Source: Thaumasiovibrio occultus
GTDB taxonomy: Bacteria; Pseudomonadota; Gammaproteobacteria; Enterobacterales; Vibrionaceae
DNA length: 64,000 nucleotides
Assembly (NCBI GenBank): GCA_019703815.1
Contig: AP023053.1
Coordinates: forward strand, 1,164,995-1,228,994
Reading direction: 5' to 3'
Numbering within the stretch: position 1 is the first letter of the stretch; each line of letters starts with the position of its first letter. The notes beneath the pieces were generated by a model. It had not been told where the DNA came from. It did not search any database and saw only the letters and a program-made list of their open reading frames with translations. Below, one piece after another: positions 1-8,929 of this stretch. Both the position numbers and the translations under genes were made by a program.

Positions 1-1
1 G

Positions 2-229
2 TTCTGGGGTGGTTTTCTCATTGCTCAGCAGCGCTATCTCATGACAGCCTTGCTGATTTTGTGGGCGACCGGCGTAAGTTACAGCCGTTATTACTTAGGT
101 ATGCACCATAAAATAGATATTCTTGCGGCAATTTTGCTCGGCTCAACCTTGATGCTGTTTGTGCCTCAGCAATGTAGCCATCGTAGCCTAGTGCAATGGT
201 TCAACAACCTTAAAAGCCAGCCTGAATAG
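2..229 (+). CDS. PAP2-family phosphatase, C-terminal part (cut by window edge)
   Basis: The frame is already open at base 2, so the gene starts outside the window; about 75 residues are visible. The motif SRYYLGMHHKIDI matches the last conserved block of PAP2 (type 2 phosphatidic acid phosphatase) proteins, where the Arg and the His of SRxxxxxHxxxD take part in catalysis. A hydrophobic segment follows (ILAAILLGSTLMLFV). Family members are membrane enzymes that remove phosphate from phosphatidate, undecaprenyl diphosphate or similar lipids; the exact substrate cannot be told from this fragment. Confidence 0.75.
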   Translation, partial: FWGGFLIAQQRYLMTALLILWATGVSYSRYYLGMHHKIDILAAILLGSTLMLFVPQQCSHRSLVQWFNNLKSQPE

Positions 230-381
230 CCACTATTTCTACTCATGGCGACAATGAACTCATAGCGACTGTCGCCTTCTCCCCCACCAAGTTCTTCAAT
301 TTCACCACAAACAACAGCAATGTCGCCGATATTAAGGGAAGATTCACCATCCCAGCGGTAACACCAGTGTTCGCGCTGCGA
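230..381 (-). pseudogene. Possible coding remnant in the pqiA upstream gap
   Basis: The 306-base gap before pqiA has no complete gene. On the minus strand a frame opens just after a TGA at 382-384 and reads plausible protein (HWCYRWDGESSLNIGDIAVV, then CGEIEELGGGEGDSRYEFIV). It has no early start codon and runs into the 3' end of the PAP2 gene. It could be the tail of a lost gene or a chance frame. I do not recognise the family. Confidence 0.22.
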
Positions 382-535
382 TCAGATTACGTCCGGACTC
401 GTAAGCACGTACAACCCGTGGATTTCTTACTTTGAATACTCCCTGTATCAAAGCTTGATGCAGCGAAAGATGTGATGTTCAACCTGATGAGTGCGATATA
501 TAATTGTAGGGTTTTGTTTCAAAAGTGAATCGAGC

Positions 536-1852
536 ATGAAATCCAATCAAGCCCCCCTGATCGCCTGCGAAGAATGCGGCCTGATAGTCAGGGTTGCACC
601 GCTCGAGCCGGGCCAGAAAGCCAGTTGCCCCCGTTGCGAACATTCCCTCACGACGTTGCATCCTCATCCGGTGCAAGGCCCAATAGCGATTGCGATCGCC
701 GCGTTGATCGCATTGGTGGCAAGCCTTAGCTTCCCCTTTATGTCGTTTAGTGTAAAAGGTCTAAAACAAGAGATCTTTTTGATGAATGCGGCGTCGATGC
801 TCAGTGAATTTCACAACACCTTGCTGGCCTTGCTGTTACTGCTCACTATCTTAGTGCTGCCGGGGATCTATCTGGTTACGATCATCTACACCCATTGGCA
901 GATCCGCAGCGGTAAAGCGCATCATATTCCCGCCGCTATTCGCTACTGGGTCATGCGCGTGCTAACAGTGAAGCCCTGGTTGATGGTGGATGTGTTCCTT
1001 ATTGGCGTATTGGTGAGCTTAGTGAAAATCGCCTCGCTGGCTGAGATCAGCATGGGACTCTCCTTCTGGGCTTATTGCGTCTATAGCGTGTTGGTAGTCA
1101 AAGCCGTTGCCATGGTGGACCGCGCTTGGCTATGGAATCAGCTGATGCCGATGCCACAAACCATGGAAATTAATGCTGGGGAAGATCACCGCCATCACAT
1201 TAGCTGCCATCACTGCACCTATATTAACGCAGGGGTGGAAGGGGCGCATTGTGTACGCTGCGGGATGACTTTGCATGGTTATCACCCTCAACGCAGTTTG
1301 CAACAAGCGACCGCGCTGCTGATCGCCTCTGCCATCTGTTATATCCCGGCTAACCTCTACCCGATGATGTACACTTTGAGCCTTGGCAAAACAACAGGCT
1401 CGACCATCATGGGCGGTGTGGCCTTGCTATGGCAATTAAAGTCCTACCCGATCGCCGCCATCATCTTTATCGCGAGTGTGCTAATTCCACTAGCGAAAAT
1501 GATCGCGCTCGCTTGGCTGTTTTGGCAGGCGCGCAAAGATGCCAGCGAAAGCACGCGTTCGGCGATCCAAAATTTAAAACTGTATCGACTAACCGAGTTC
1601 ATCGGGCGTTGGTCGATGATCGACATTTTCGTGGTCGCCATTTTGGTCTCGCTAGTGCAGCTGCAAAAACTGATGGCGATTTATCCCGGCCCTGCGGCAT
1701 TGTCATTTGCTGCTGTGGTGATCCTCACCATGCTCTCAGCCATGGTGTTTGACCCACGTATATTCTGGAATCAGAACAATATTGTCAGTTATGGCAATTC
1801 TGATCTCCCTGTTTCAGACAAACCCAAAGGTATCAAGAATGCCTCACAATAA
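536..1852 (+). CDS. pqiA: PqiA, inner-membrane partner of an MCE lipid-transport system
   Basis: 438 residues. Two zinc-ribbon motifs are visible, CEEC...CPRC near the N terminus and CHHC...CVRC in the middle, each followed by about four membrane segments; this duplicated layout is that of PqiA/YebS. PqiA is the polytopic inner-membrane protein working with the MCE protein PqiB in lipid trafficking and envelope integrity. The ATG at 536 is chosen because the zinc ribbon begins soon after it; an upstream in-frame ATG at 491 would only add a poor 15-residue extension. The 3' end overlaps pqiB by 14 bases, so the two are translationally coupled. Confidence 0.93.
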   Translation: MKSNQAPLIACEECGLIVRVAPLEPGQKASCPRCEHSLTTLHPHPVQGPIAIAIAALIALVASLSFPFMSFSVKGLKQEIFLMNAASMLSEFHNTLLALLLLLTILVLPGIYLVTIIYTHWQIRSGKAHHIPAAIRYWVMRVLTVKPWLMVDVFLIGVLVSLVKIASLAEISMGLSFWAYCVYSVLVVKAVAMVDRAWLWNQLMPMPQTMEINAGEDHRHHISCHHCTYINAGVEGAHCVRCGMTLHGYHPQRSLQQATALLIASAICYIPANLYPMMYTLSLGKTTGSTIMGGVALLWQLKSYPIAAIIFIASVLIPLAKMIALAWLFWQARKDASESTRSAIQNLKLYRLTEFIGRWSMIDIFVVAILVSLVQLQKLMAIYPGPAALSFAAVVILTMLSAMVFDPRIFWNQNNIVSYGNSDLPVSDKPKGIKNASQ

Positions 1853-3476
1853 TGCAAAAACTACATCGCTTAAGCAGATTTCATCGATATGGATCATCCC
1901 CATTCTCGCTTTAGTGATGGCGGGTTGGATGTTGTACCAACACATCAGCACACAAGGCGAAACCATCACCTTGTACATGGAAAATGCGGAAGGGATCGAA
2001 GCGGGGAAAACAGAAATTCGCGCGCTGAATGTCAAAGTAGGTGTGATCACCAACATTGAGCTAAACAAAGACTACAGCGCCATTATCGCCACCGCGCAAA
2101 TGGACAGTAACGCCAGCCGCATGCTCAATTCGGAAACCCAAATGTGGGTGGTGAAACCGCGTGTCGGGAAAGAAGGCGTATCGGGTTTGAATACCTTGCT
2201 GTCTGGATCGTACATCGAGTTGCGACCGGGTAACGCTGACGATCATGAGGACAAGTTCACCCTGCTTGATATCCCACCCGTCGCGCCGCCGGATGCAGAA
2301 GGCCTGCGAGTGATTTTAACCAGCAATCAAGCCGGTAAGCTCGGCATTGGCGATCCTGTGTTGTATGAAGGCTTTACCGTCGGACGAGTTGAGAAAGTCG
2401 ATTTTAATACCGCAACGCGCCAAGCCAATTATCAGCTGTTTATTCAAGCGCCGTTTGATGCCCTAGTGTTCCAAGGGTCGCGATTTTGGCTAACCTCTGG
2501 GGTTAACGTTTCGCTCTCAGCAAACGGTGTTGATCTCGAAATTGGTTCGCTCGAATCTCTGCTCACGGGCGGGGTGACCATGCAAGTACCACAAGGGCGC
2601 TCGTCAGGAAAACAGATCACTGAAGACATGACCGAATACAAGCTGTATGACAATGTTTCACAGATGCAAGAGCACTATTTCGACCGCTATATCGAATACG
2701 TGATGCTGTTTGATGAATCGATCCGCGGCCTTGCCAAAGGCGCGCCGGTGGAGTTTCGTGGCATTCGGATCGGTACCGTAGAGCAAGTCCCATTGAGCCG
2801 CGACAGTGGCGGTGAAAGTTTCTCGGATGTACTGATCCCAGTGTTGGTTCGTATTGAGCTGGGCCGCATAGCACAACATATCCGTTACGATACCTTACCA
2901 GATCTGCGCGACGAGCTTGAACGCGAGTTCCACAAAGGGCTGCGCGGCGCGCTTAAATCCGGCAATTTGCTGACTGGCTCACTGTTGATTGATTTAGAGG
3001 TTCATAACGAAGCGCCAAGCTACGTGGCCGGTGAGTTCGATGACTATCCGCTGTTCCCAACGGTGAAAGGTGGTCGTACACAACTTCAAGCTCAGCTCAG
3101 CAGCATCTTGAACAAGATCAACAACCTTCCGGTCGAAGACACCTTGAGCACCCTCAACCGTACCCTGCAAACATCGCAAGGAACGTTGAACGCGACCGCA
3201 CAAATGATGCGTGATATGTCGGCGCTGTTGGAAAACCAAGATCTCAACCAACTACCGCGTGATATGCGTGATAGTTTGGAAACGTTCCAGCAAACCCTGA
3301 ATGACTTTAACTCTAACTCTGCGCCTTATCAGGAGCTAAACCAAGTTTTGATCCAGCTAGAGCAAGTTATGACGGAAATTAGGCCGGTGATCCGCCAGCT
3401 AAATGAACAACCGAACAGTCTAATTTTTGATGCCGATAAAGCAGACGATCCATACCCACGCGGAGGAGAACAATAA
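1839..3476 (+). CDS. pqiB: PqiB, MCE-domain envelope-spanning protein
   Basis: 545 residues, the same size as E. coli PqiB. One N-terminal membrane anchor (about residues 13-33, SSIWIIPILALVMAGWML) is followed by three MCE repeats (for example GIEAGKTEIRALNVKVG, GLRVILTSNQAGKLGIGDPV, GLAKGAPVEFRGIRIGTV) and a long C-terminal helical region rich in Gln, Asn and Leu, expected to form the coiled needle across the periplasm. The start at 1839 has an AAAGG ribosome site and lies inside the end of pqiA. The stop overlaps the pqiC start by one base. Confidence 0.94.
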   Translation: MPHNNAKTTSLKQISSIWIIPILALVMAGWMLYQHISTQGETITLYMENAEGIEAGKTEIRALNVKVGVITNIELNKDYSAIIATAQMDSNASRMLNSETQMWVVKPRVGKEGVSGLNTLLSGSYIELRPGNADDHEDKFTLLDIPPVAPPDAEGLRVILTSNQAGKLGIGDPVLYEGFTVGRVEKVDFNTATRQANYQLFIQAPFDALVFQGSRFWLTSGVNVSLSANGVDLEIGSLESLLTGGVTMQVPQGRSSGKQITEDMTEYKLYDNVSQMQEHYFDRYIEYVMLFDESIRGLAKGAPVEFRGIRIGTVEQVPLSRDSGGESFSDVLIPVLVRIELGRIAQHIRYDTLPDLRDELEREFHKGLRGALKSGNLLTGSLLIDLEVHNEAPSYVAGEFDDYPLFPTVKGGRTQLQAQLSSILNKINNLPVEDTLSTLNRTLQTSQGTLNATAQMMRDMSALLENQDLNQLPRDMRDSLETFQQTLNDFNSNSAPYQELNQVLIQLEQVMTEIRPVIRQLNEQPNSLIFDADKADDPYPRGGEQ

Positions 3477-4057
3477 TGACAATAACCAAAGGGCTGATCG
3501 CACTCGGACTCATGGTGCTGGCGGGCTGCAGCAGCTCGCCACAGGCGACATCTAACGACTACCTTCTGCCGATTAACCGCGGCGAGGCGACAACCATCAC
3601 CGCTAACGCACCGCACTTGGTGCTAAGCCGTGTTGAAACCGCCGATCATTTGTCAGGCCCGGGCTTGGTGTATCAAATCAACGACACCCAAATTGTGGCC
3701 GCCAACCAACACACGTGGGCAGAAAGCCTTAGCGAGCAACTCGCGCGTAAGTTAAGTACGGAGATCGCGCCGCAGTTAACGCACTATCAATTGGTGAACC
3801 AACAAGGGGTGCGCCTGACAGAAAAAGACGCCAAGTTAAGCGTGCGTTTTGACCAATTTAACGGTCATTTTTCTGGCACTGTGGTGGCGAGCGGTCAGTG
3901 GACACTCACCAACGACACCGGTGAAATTCTGATGAGCCAGCGCTTTTTCTTACAGCCAACCCAAAAAGGCGACGGTTATCCTGCCATGGTTAACGCGTTA
4001 GCCGAGGTGGCCTCAACGCTGGCGAGCAGCATCGCCCGCCAAATTAACACCTTATAA
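3476..4057 (+). CDS. pqiC: PqiC/YmbA-type lipoprotein (ABC-type transport auxiliary)
   Basis: 193 residues. A lipoprotein signal ends in the lipobox LAGC with Cys18 as the lipidated residue. The rest fits the PqiC (YmbA, DUF330) fold: outer-membrane-anchored, periplasmic, binding the tip of the PqiB needle. The ATG overlaps the pqiB TAA by one base, so pqiABC is one operon. A strong intrinsic terminator follows at once. Confidence 0.9.
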   Translation: MTITKGLIALGLMVLAGCSSSPQATSNDYLLPINRGEATTITANAPHLVLSRVETADHLSGPGLVYQINDTQIVAANQHTWAESLSEQLARKLSTEIAPQLTHYQLVNQQGVRLTEKDAKLSVRFDQFNGHFSGTVVASGQWTLTNDTGEILMSQRFFLQPTQKGDGYPAMVNALAEVASTLASSIARQINTL

Positions 4058-4070
4058 CGCAACATAAAAA

Positions 4071-4102
4071 AAGCCCCGAAGAGTTCGCTCCTCGGGGCTT
4101 TT
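4071..4102 (+). terminator. Rho-independent terminator after pqiC
   Basis: Stem AAGCCCCGAAGAG / CTCCTCGGGGCTT with a TTCG loop and Ts on the + side. A-runs on the other side let it also serve the minus-strand gene that ends at 4133. Confidence 0.88.
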
Positions 4103-4132
4103 CATTACCTGTAAGTAATTGCTTACTTAGCG

Positions 4133-4459
4133 CTATTCTGACGCGACGATACCCAACTCGCGACGACGCTTTTCCAATTCATCGGCCAGAAAACCCGCCG
4201 TATGGCGCATGTCGTTTCGCTCAAGCGTGATCATCAATTGAAGCCGTAGGTTTTCCGCTTGGCGCTCCAGTTGGGCTCGTTTCATTGGCTCATCAAGCAC
4301 GCGCGCAATTTGGCCGTAATATTCCACAATCGCGGTATACAATTGAGACTCAAAACTGGTGCGTTTGAGTGGCGCTTTGTTTTCATCCACTAACCCCTGC
4401 TCTTTGCGGCGGTTGTAATCGCGGATCTGGTTTTCGGCCAACAGGTCAAAAATACTCAT
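4133..4459 (-). CDS. Conserved small cytoplasmic protein, unknown function
   Basis: 108 residues from the ATG at 4459 (MSIFDLLAENQIRDYNRRKE). Charged and mostly helical, with Arg/Glu/Gln-rich stretches (MKRAQLERQAENLRLQL) and no signal or membrane segment. I do not recognise the family with certainty. It stands alone, convergent with pqiABC and sharing the terminator between them. An upstream start at 4477 is possible but adds only MLGESA. Confidence 0.7.
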   Translation of the reverse strand: MSIFDLLAENQIRDYNRRKEQGLVDENKAPLKRTSFESQLYTAIVEYYGQIARVLDEPMKRAQLERQAENLRLQLMITLERNDMRHTAGFLADELEKRRRELGIVASE

Positions 4460-4620
4460 CGCGCTCTCTCCTAACAACGTACTTTGCCCCAGTTTACCCC
4501 AAAACCAAGCAACACAGTGTTAACAGGTGAGAAACATTTACAATTTTATGCCTTCGCTAACAGATTTCGCGACTGGGCTCAGCGCTACTAAAAACGCTCA
4601 ACCTTGAATCCTTGACCTCG

Positions 4621-5736
4621 TCAGGGCTGCTGGATATCACCCCATTCTTGGCGTGTTAAGCGATAGAGATTGCCGTTATCTGTCGTAAAGTACAATCTGC
4701 CTGCGTCATCAATCAATAGTGAGCGAATCCGCTCTTTCATCTCACTGAGCAAACGCTCTTCTTGATCAGTTGGCATACCATTTTCATCCATAATGATGCG
4801 GTTAAGGTGAGTCAACTTAAGCGAGCCTGCTAGCAAATCACCCTGCCATGCCGGAAATTCGTCGCCTTGGTAATACAGCAGACTGCTTGGCGCGATGGAA
4901 GGGGTATAGACTTTGAGCGGCGCCACGGTGCCCGGCACATGCTCTTCACCCACTGACAGCGGCCCCCAATACTCTTTGCCATGTGAGGCCAAGGGCCAAC
5001 CATAGTTATTGCCGACCTCAATATGGTTGAGTTCATCTCCGCCGCGTGGTCCGTGTTCAATCGCCCATAACCTTTGGTTTTCCGAATCAAACGCCAAGCC
5101 CTGTGGGTTACGATGACCATAGCTCCAGGTTTCAACGTTCAATGGATTAAGCGATGTCACGCGCAGGATTTTTGCTGCCATAGTATCCAAACGCTGGCCG
5201 TTTTCACGCACCCCACGATCGCCAATCGAAAAATAGATGTTGCCTTCACTATCTTGGCTGATCCGGCTACCAAAGTGGCGGTCCGTGTCCGAGACCGCAT
5301 CGGTCACCACCAGATCTTGCCAGCGACTGATCCCACTCTCCCCCACTAACGCCAGTGCGAGAACGGTCGTGTCGCCGCCCGTCACCGCTTTAGTGTAAGT
5401 AAACAAAAACGGGCGCGTGCTAGCAGTTTCATCAGACACCTTTAGTGCATAGATATCGAGTAAACCACCTTGGCCTTTTGCTGAAATCGCCGGCAAGCCG
5501 CTCAGCTCGCTGATCCGCCCGTTAGAAATATCAACGCGTAGCAACTTACCTTCACGCAAAGTGATCAGCAACGTCTTATCGTCAAACCACGCCATGCCCC
5601 AAGGGATCCCATCGAGCTGCGCCAAACGCGTTGCTTGCAGTTGATAATCGCTCGACTCATCAAGATAAGCCCACGACGTCGGTATCGCACTCAGGCTTAC
5701 CAGCCCTGCCATGAGTAGTAGTTTCAAGCGTTTCAT
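4621..5736 (-). CDS. PQQ-dependent soluble aldose sugar dehydrogenase family (YliI-like)
   Basis: 371 residues with a Sec signal peptide ending near PTSWA, so periplasmic. Six-bladed beta-propeller motifs of the soluble glucose/sorbosone dehydrogenase family are visible: GIPWGMAWF, a GQGG-LLDI block, a GS-ISQDSEGNIYFSIGDRG block, the NPQGLAFD block and HGPRGGDELN-IEVGNNYGWP, which carries PQQ and calcium contacts. Likely oxidises aldose sugars to lactones using PQQ. The start at 5736 is set by GGAGGT at ideal spacing; the upstream codon at 5748 sits on that site. No PQQ synthesis genes are in view. Confidence 0.85.
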   Translation of the reverse strand: MKRLKLLLMAGLVSLSAIPTSWAYLDESSDYQLQATRLAQLDGIPWGMAWFDDKTLLITLREGKLLRVDISNGRISELSGLPAISAKGQGGLLDIYALKVSDETASTRPFLFTYTKAVTGGDTTVLALALVGESGISRWQDLVVTDAVSDTDRHFGSRISQDSEGNIYFSIGDRGVRENGQRLDTMAAKILRVTSLNPLNVETWSYGHRNPQGLAFDSENQRLWAIEHGPRGGDELNHIEVGNNYGWPLASHGKEYWGPLSVGEEHVPGTVAPLKVYTPSIAPSSLLYYQGDEFPAWQGDLLAGSLKLTHLNRIIMDENGMPTDQEERLLSEMKERIRSLLIDDAGRLYFTTDNGNLYRLTRQEWGDIQQP

Positions 5737-6078
5737 TATTACCTCCACTGCAACGCGGTACTAAACTCGCGCTAATCTAGCACCGACTTACGGTGTAACC
5801 TACTGGGTAGCTTGCAGATTGGTGGACATATCGACTATTTAGGGCAACAAACAAGCATCTGTTGCCTTAATTTGTAGACTCTGCCAACGCTTTGCCATCC
5901 AAGGGGAATTGACAGCGACGCGCAGCAGAGCACGATGAAGGGGCGCAAACAAAAGCTCAGCGAAGAGCCATGGCAAAACCATGCAAAGGCTACATCGTGG
6001 TTTAAAACGCTGAGGTCGGAGCGGTCTTGCACTAAGACCACCATTTAACTGAGATTGCTATTTTATTGAGGCGGCTCG
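5737..6078. other. 342-base gap with palindromic, repeat-like DNA
   Basis: No credible gene. Around 5841-5863 a hairpin forms (GGCAACA ... TGTTGCC). The stretch to about 6050 is rich in short inverted motifs and looks like an intergenic repeat rather than a promoter alone. Confidence 0.4.
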
Positions 6079-6783
6079 CTAGTTGAGCCTGATCGTACCG
6101 AGGTTATTCATTTGGCGTAGCACCCAACGTGAGCGTTCACTGACATAATCGGTTAACGGCACCGGTTGCATCTTATAAGGATTCGGTAAGATCACCGCCA
6201 ATCGCGCCGCTTGAGTCTTACTTAGCTGCTTAGCTGAGATCCCAAAATAGTGCTGGCTTGCCGCTTCAACGCCATAGATCCCAGGGCCAAACTCGGCGAC
6301 GTTCAAATACACTTCCATGATCCGCGCTTTGCCCCAGCCTAGCTCTAACAGCAGCGCAATATAGAGCTCGTACGCTTTGCGTACATAGGTTTTACTCGGA
6401 AACAGAAACACGTTTTTCGCGGTTTGTTGCGTGATGGTACTGGCACCACGGGCAGGACCACCTTTAGCGGCGTCCATCAGCACTTTAAACAAGGCGCGTA
6501 AATCAACGCCATAGTGACGAGGGAACTTTTGATCTTCTGACGCGATCACGGCCAATATCATGTTGGGCGAAATATCATCAATATCCACCCAAGTATGTAG
6601 CGGACGCTCACGATAACCTTCGGGCGGGAAGAAGGTGCGGCTGATTTGCCATCCCCATATTGGCGGATCAATCACGCGAAACAGGGCAACGAACACCATA
6701 GGGAGAACCAACAGAACAATGAAAGTGTTACGTACCCACTTTTTGCATCGCTGCCACAATGAACGCTTTTTCTTTTTCGCCAA
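6079..6783 (-). CDS. mtgA: Monofunctional biosynthetic peptidoglycan transglycosylase
   Basis: 234 residues, the normal MtgA length. A basic N terminus (AKKKKRSLWQR) and one membrane anchor (about residues 18-37) precede a complete GT51 domain: catalytic motif SEDQKFPRHYGVD, then RGASTITQQTAKN, ALLLELGWGKARIMEVYLN and FGPGIYGVEAAS. It polymerises lipid II into glycan strands and has no transpeptidase domain. The annotated start codon is TTG (bases 6783-6781) after GAGG; no ATG fits before the lysine run, so a TTG start is my choice. Confidence 0.93.
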   Translation of the reverse strand: MAKKKKRSLWQRCKKWVRNTFIVLLVLPMVFVALFRVIDPPIWGWQISRTFFPPEGYRERPLHTWVDIDDISPNMILAVIASEDQKFPRHYGVDLRALFKVLMDAAKGGPARGASTITQQTAKNVFLFPSKTYVRKAYELYIALLLELGWGKARIMEVYLNVAEFGPGIYGVEAASQHYFGISAKQLSKTQAARLAVILPNPYKMQPVPLTDYVSERSRWVLRQMNNLGTIRLN

Positions 6784-7034
6784 ACCGAACGCCTCGAATA
6801 TAACTCTTTGAAATTTATCTACTTAGGATAACTATCTTTATAGGAAACGCCATGATGCCGCCTTTTCAAAGCCCGCGCAATGAGTTCGTGGATTCGTGTC
6901 CCCTCAAAATAGGATACGTACGAGCAATGAAAACTATTGCGAGAATGCTCATTTAGAGCGATAGTGTAATGCTGCGCTAATTTTACCGCACTAACTGCCG
7001 CCAAAGCAGTTCCCATTCTATTCAAAGGTAAAAT

Positions 7035-7829
7035 ATGACATTTTCTAGCACGCTTCCTTCCGCTCACGAGCAGCTTTTACGCCACATTCTCGATGTTTTT
7101 TGTCAAGACTCTCGAATTGTCGGTATTGGTGCATCCGGCTCCTATGCCAGCAATAGTATGGATGAATACAGCGATCTCGATTTGGTGATTGCAGTTGACC
7201 CTGTGCATTACGCGCAAGTCATGGCCGAGCGCTTCACGCTCATTGATGCTCTGAACGGCAAATTAGCGGCATTCACTGGCGAGCACGTGGGTGAACCACG
7301 CTTAGTGATCGCCCTGTTCTCACCGGGCACGATTCATGTCGATTTTAAGTTTGTTGCTCTGCCTGATGCAGCCCAGCGCGTCGACGATACCCAAGTGCTT
7401 TGGGAGCGCGACGGCCAGCTCAGTGCGGTCTTCGCAAGCTCAACCCCTCACTATCCTTCTCCCGAACCACAATGGGTAGAAGATCGTTTCTGGGTTTGGG
7501 TTCATTACGGTGCAACGAAAATTGCCCGTGGCGAGTATTTTGAAGCGATGGAGTTCATCTCCTTCTTGCGCTCTGCGATCTTATCGCCGCTAGCACTTCG
7601 CCAGCATGGTTTGACGCCATCAGGAGTACGACGTATCGAGTCGCGTCTGCCTGATTTTGCACGTGAATTAGAAAAAACAGTCGCAACACCGAACAAAGAC
7701 GCACTGCTGCCAGCATTTGCGCACTGTATTGCTCTGTATCTGTCGCTACGTGACCAAGAAACGGTCACGGTAAACCATCAAGCTCAGCGTGAGTGTACCG
7801 CGTACTTCGAACAATTACTCCCGCGCTAA
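7035..7829 (+). CDS. Nucleotidyltransferase-domain protein (minimal NT fold)
   Basis: 264 residues. The Pol-beta-type nucleotidyltransferase signature is clear: GSYASNSMDEYSDLDLVIAV gives GS and the DLDL metal-binding pair, and a third acid is likely in HVDFKF. The C-terminal half is helical. Relatives include aminoglycoside adenylyltransferase-like proteins, but this one lacks features that would identify an antibiotic target. ATG at 7035 follows AAAGGT. It is monocistronic and ends at a shared terminator. Confidence 0.75.
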   Translation: MTFSSTLPSAHEQLLRHILDVFCQDSRIVGIGASGSYASNSMDEYSDLDLVIAVDPVHYAQVMAERFTLIDALNGKLAAFTGEHVGEPRLVIALFSPGTIHVDFKFVALPDAAQRVDDTQVLWERDGQLSAVFASSTPHYPSPEPQWVEDRFWVWVHYGATKIARGEYFEAMEFISFLRSAILSPLALRQHGLTPSGVRRIESRLPDFARELEKTVATPNKDALLPAFAHCIALYLSLRDQETVTVNHQAQRECTAYFEQLLPR

Positions 7830-7849
7830 CCACGACGCTGAGGCATAAA

Positions 7850-7876
7850 AAAGAGACGCCGAGGCGTCTCTTTTTA
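7850..7876. terminator. Bidirectional terminator between the nucleotidyltransferase and proX
   Basis: Perfect stem AGAGACGCC / GGCGTCTCT with a two-base GA centre, A-run on one side and T-run on the other. It serves both convergent genes. Confidence 0.88.
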
Positions 7877-7897
7877 GTTTACTCAAAAAATGAGGGA

Positions 7898-8899
7898 TTA
7901 TTGCGCTGCTTGTTTTGCTGCAGCAACCCAACCGTCAAACTCAGATTGGTTCGCTTTGATCCAGCTTTCAACGTGACGCTCGATATCAGCAGGCTTGTTT
8001 TGCCCTTCGCTCATGATCATGTTTTGCGCGCTCACATCATTGATGTCCAACGTCATGTTCGCAAACAAGAATGCCGCTGCCGGGTTTGCATCTGCAAACT
8101 CACGGTTCGCCACGATACGCATGCTGTTCATTTCAAAACCGTAGTTTTTACCGTTGGCCAGCGTAGTATCAACTTCAGAACGCGCACCTGGTAGTGATGA
8201 GAACGGCACTTCTAGCCAAACTACATCTTTACCCGGAACCAATACGCCACTCACCCAGTAGGGGGTCCACGTGTAGTACAGAATTGGCTCGCCCGCGTTA
8301 TAACGCGCGATGGTGTCTGTGATGATCACACTGTAAAGGCCTTGGTTGTGCGTCACAGTATCAGACAGTTCAAACGCACCGATTTGGTGGTTAATAACGT
8401 TTTCACAGCCCCAACCTGGATCACAACCCGCTAGATCGGCTTTACCATCCGCATTGGCATCAAATAGCTTCGCAATTTCAGGATCTTTCAGCTGACCAAC
8501 GTTAGTAATGCCGTACTCTTCTGCTGTTGCTTTATCAATCAAGTAACCTTGCGCGGCACCAGAGACGTAGTGGCCATCGCGGAAGAAAGCTTCATCGCCA
8601 CCCGCTGATTCAAACTTATCTTCGTGCAGTGGCGCCCAGTTAACTGCAAGGAAGGTACCCTCACCGTTAGCAATCGCTGCATAACCTACGTTGTAATCCA
8701 CCTCTTTCACTGGCTGTACATCATAGCCCAGTGCCTCAAGCGCGCGGCTAACAATCAACGTTTGGAACGTTTCTTCCGCCACAGAGCTTTGGATAGGTTG
8801 CACACTAATGCCTTCACCTGGCAATGAATCAGCAAATGCTGATGCCGATAGCGCACAGGCAAGCATGCCACTCAACAAGGTTAATCCGTTTGCTTTCAT
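7898..8899 (-). CDS. proX: ProX, periplasmic glycine betaine/proline-betaine binding protein
   Basis: 333 residues with a signal peptide cleaved after ASAFA. The sequence follows the OpuAC/ProX fold with many Trp residues ([21 protein letters not shown]) able to form the aromatic betaine cage, and the Cys pair CDPGWGC known from E. coli ProX. It captures betaine for the ProVW importer. It is the last gene of proVWX, 30 bases after proW. Confidence 0.93.
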   Translation of the reverse strand: MKANGLTLLSGMLACALSASAFADSLPGEGISVQPIQSSVAEETFQTLIVSRALEALGYDVQPVKEVDYNVGYAAIANGEGTFLAVNWAPLHEDKFESAGGDEAFFRDGHYVSGAAQGYLIDKATAEEYGITNVGQLKDPEIAKLFDANADGKADLAGCDPGWGCENVINHQIGAFELSDTVTHNQGLYSVIITDTIARYNAGEPILYYTWTPYWVSGVLVPGKDVVWLEVPFSSLPGARSEVDTTLANGKNYGFEMNSMRIVANREFADANPAAAFLFANMTLDINDVSAQNMIMSEGQNKPADIERHVESWIKANQSEFDGWVAAAKQAAQ

Positions 8900-8929
8900 A
8901 GTGCTTTCTCCTTTAGCGTTGTCGCATTT

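Noticed and set aside
7793-8194. 133-codon plus-strand frame across the terminator into proX
   Set aside because: Crosses a strong terminator and lies antisense to proX; not a gene.
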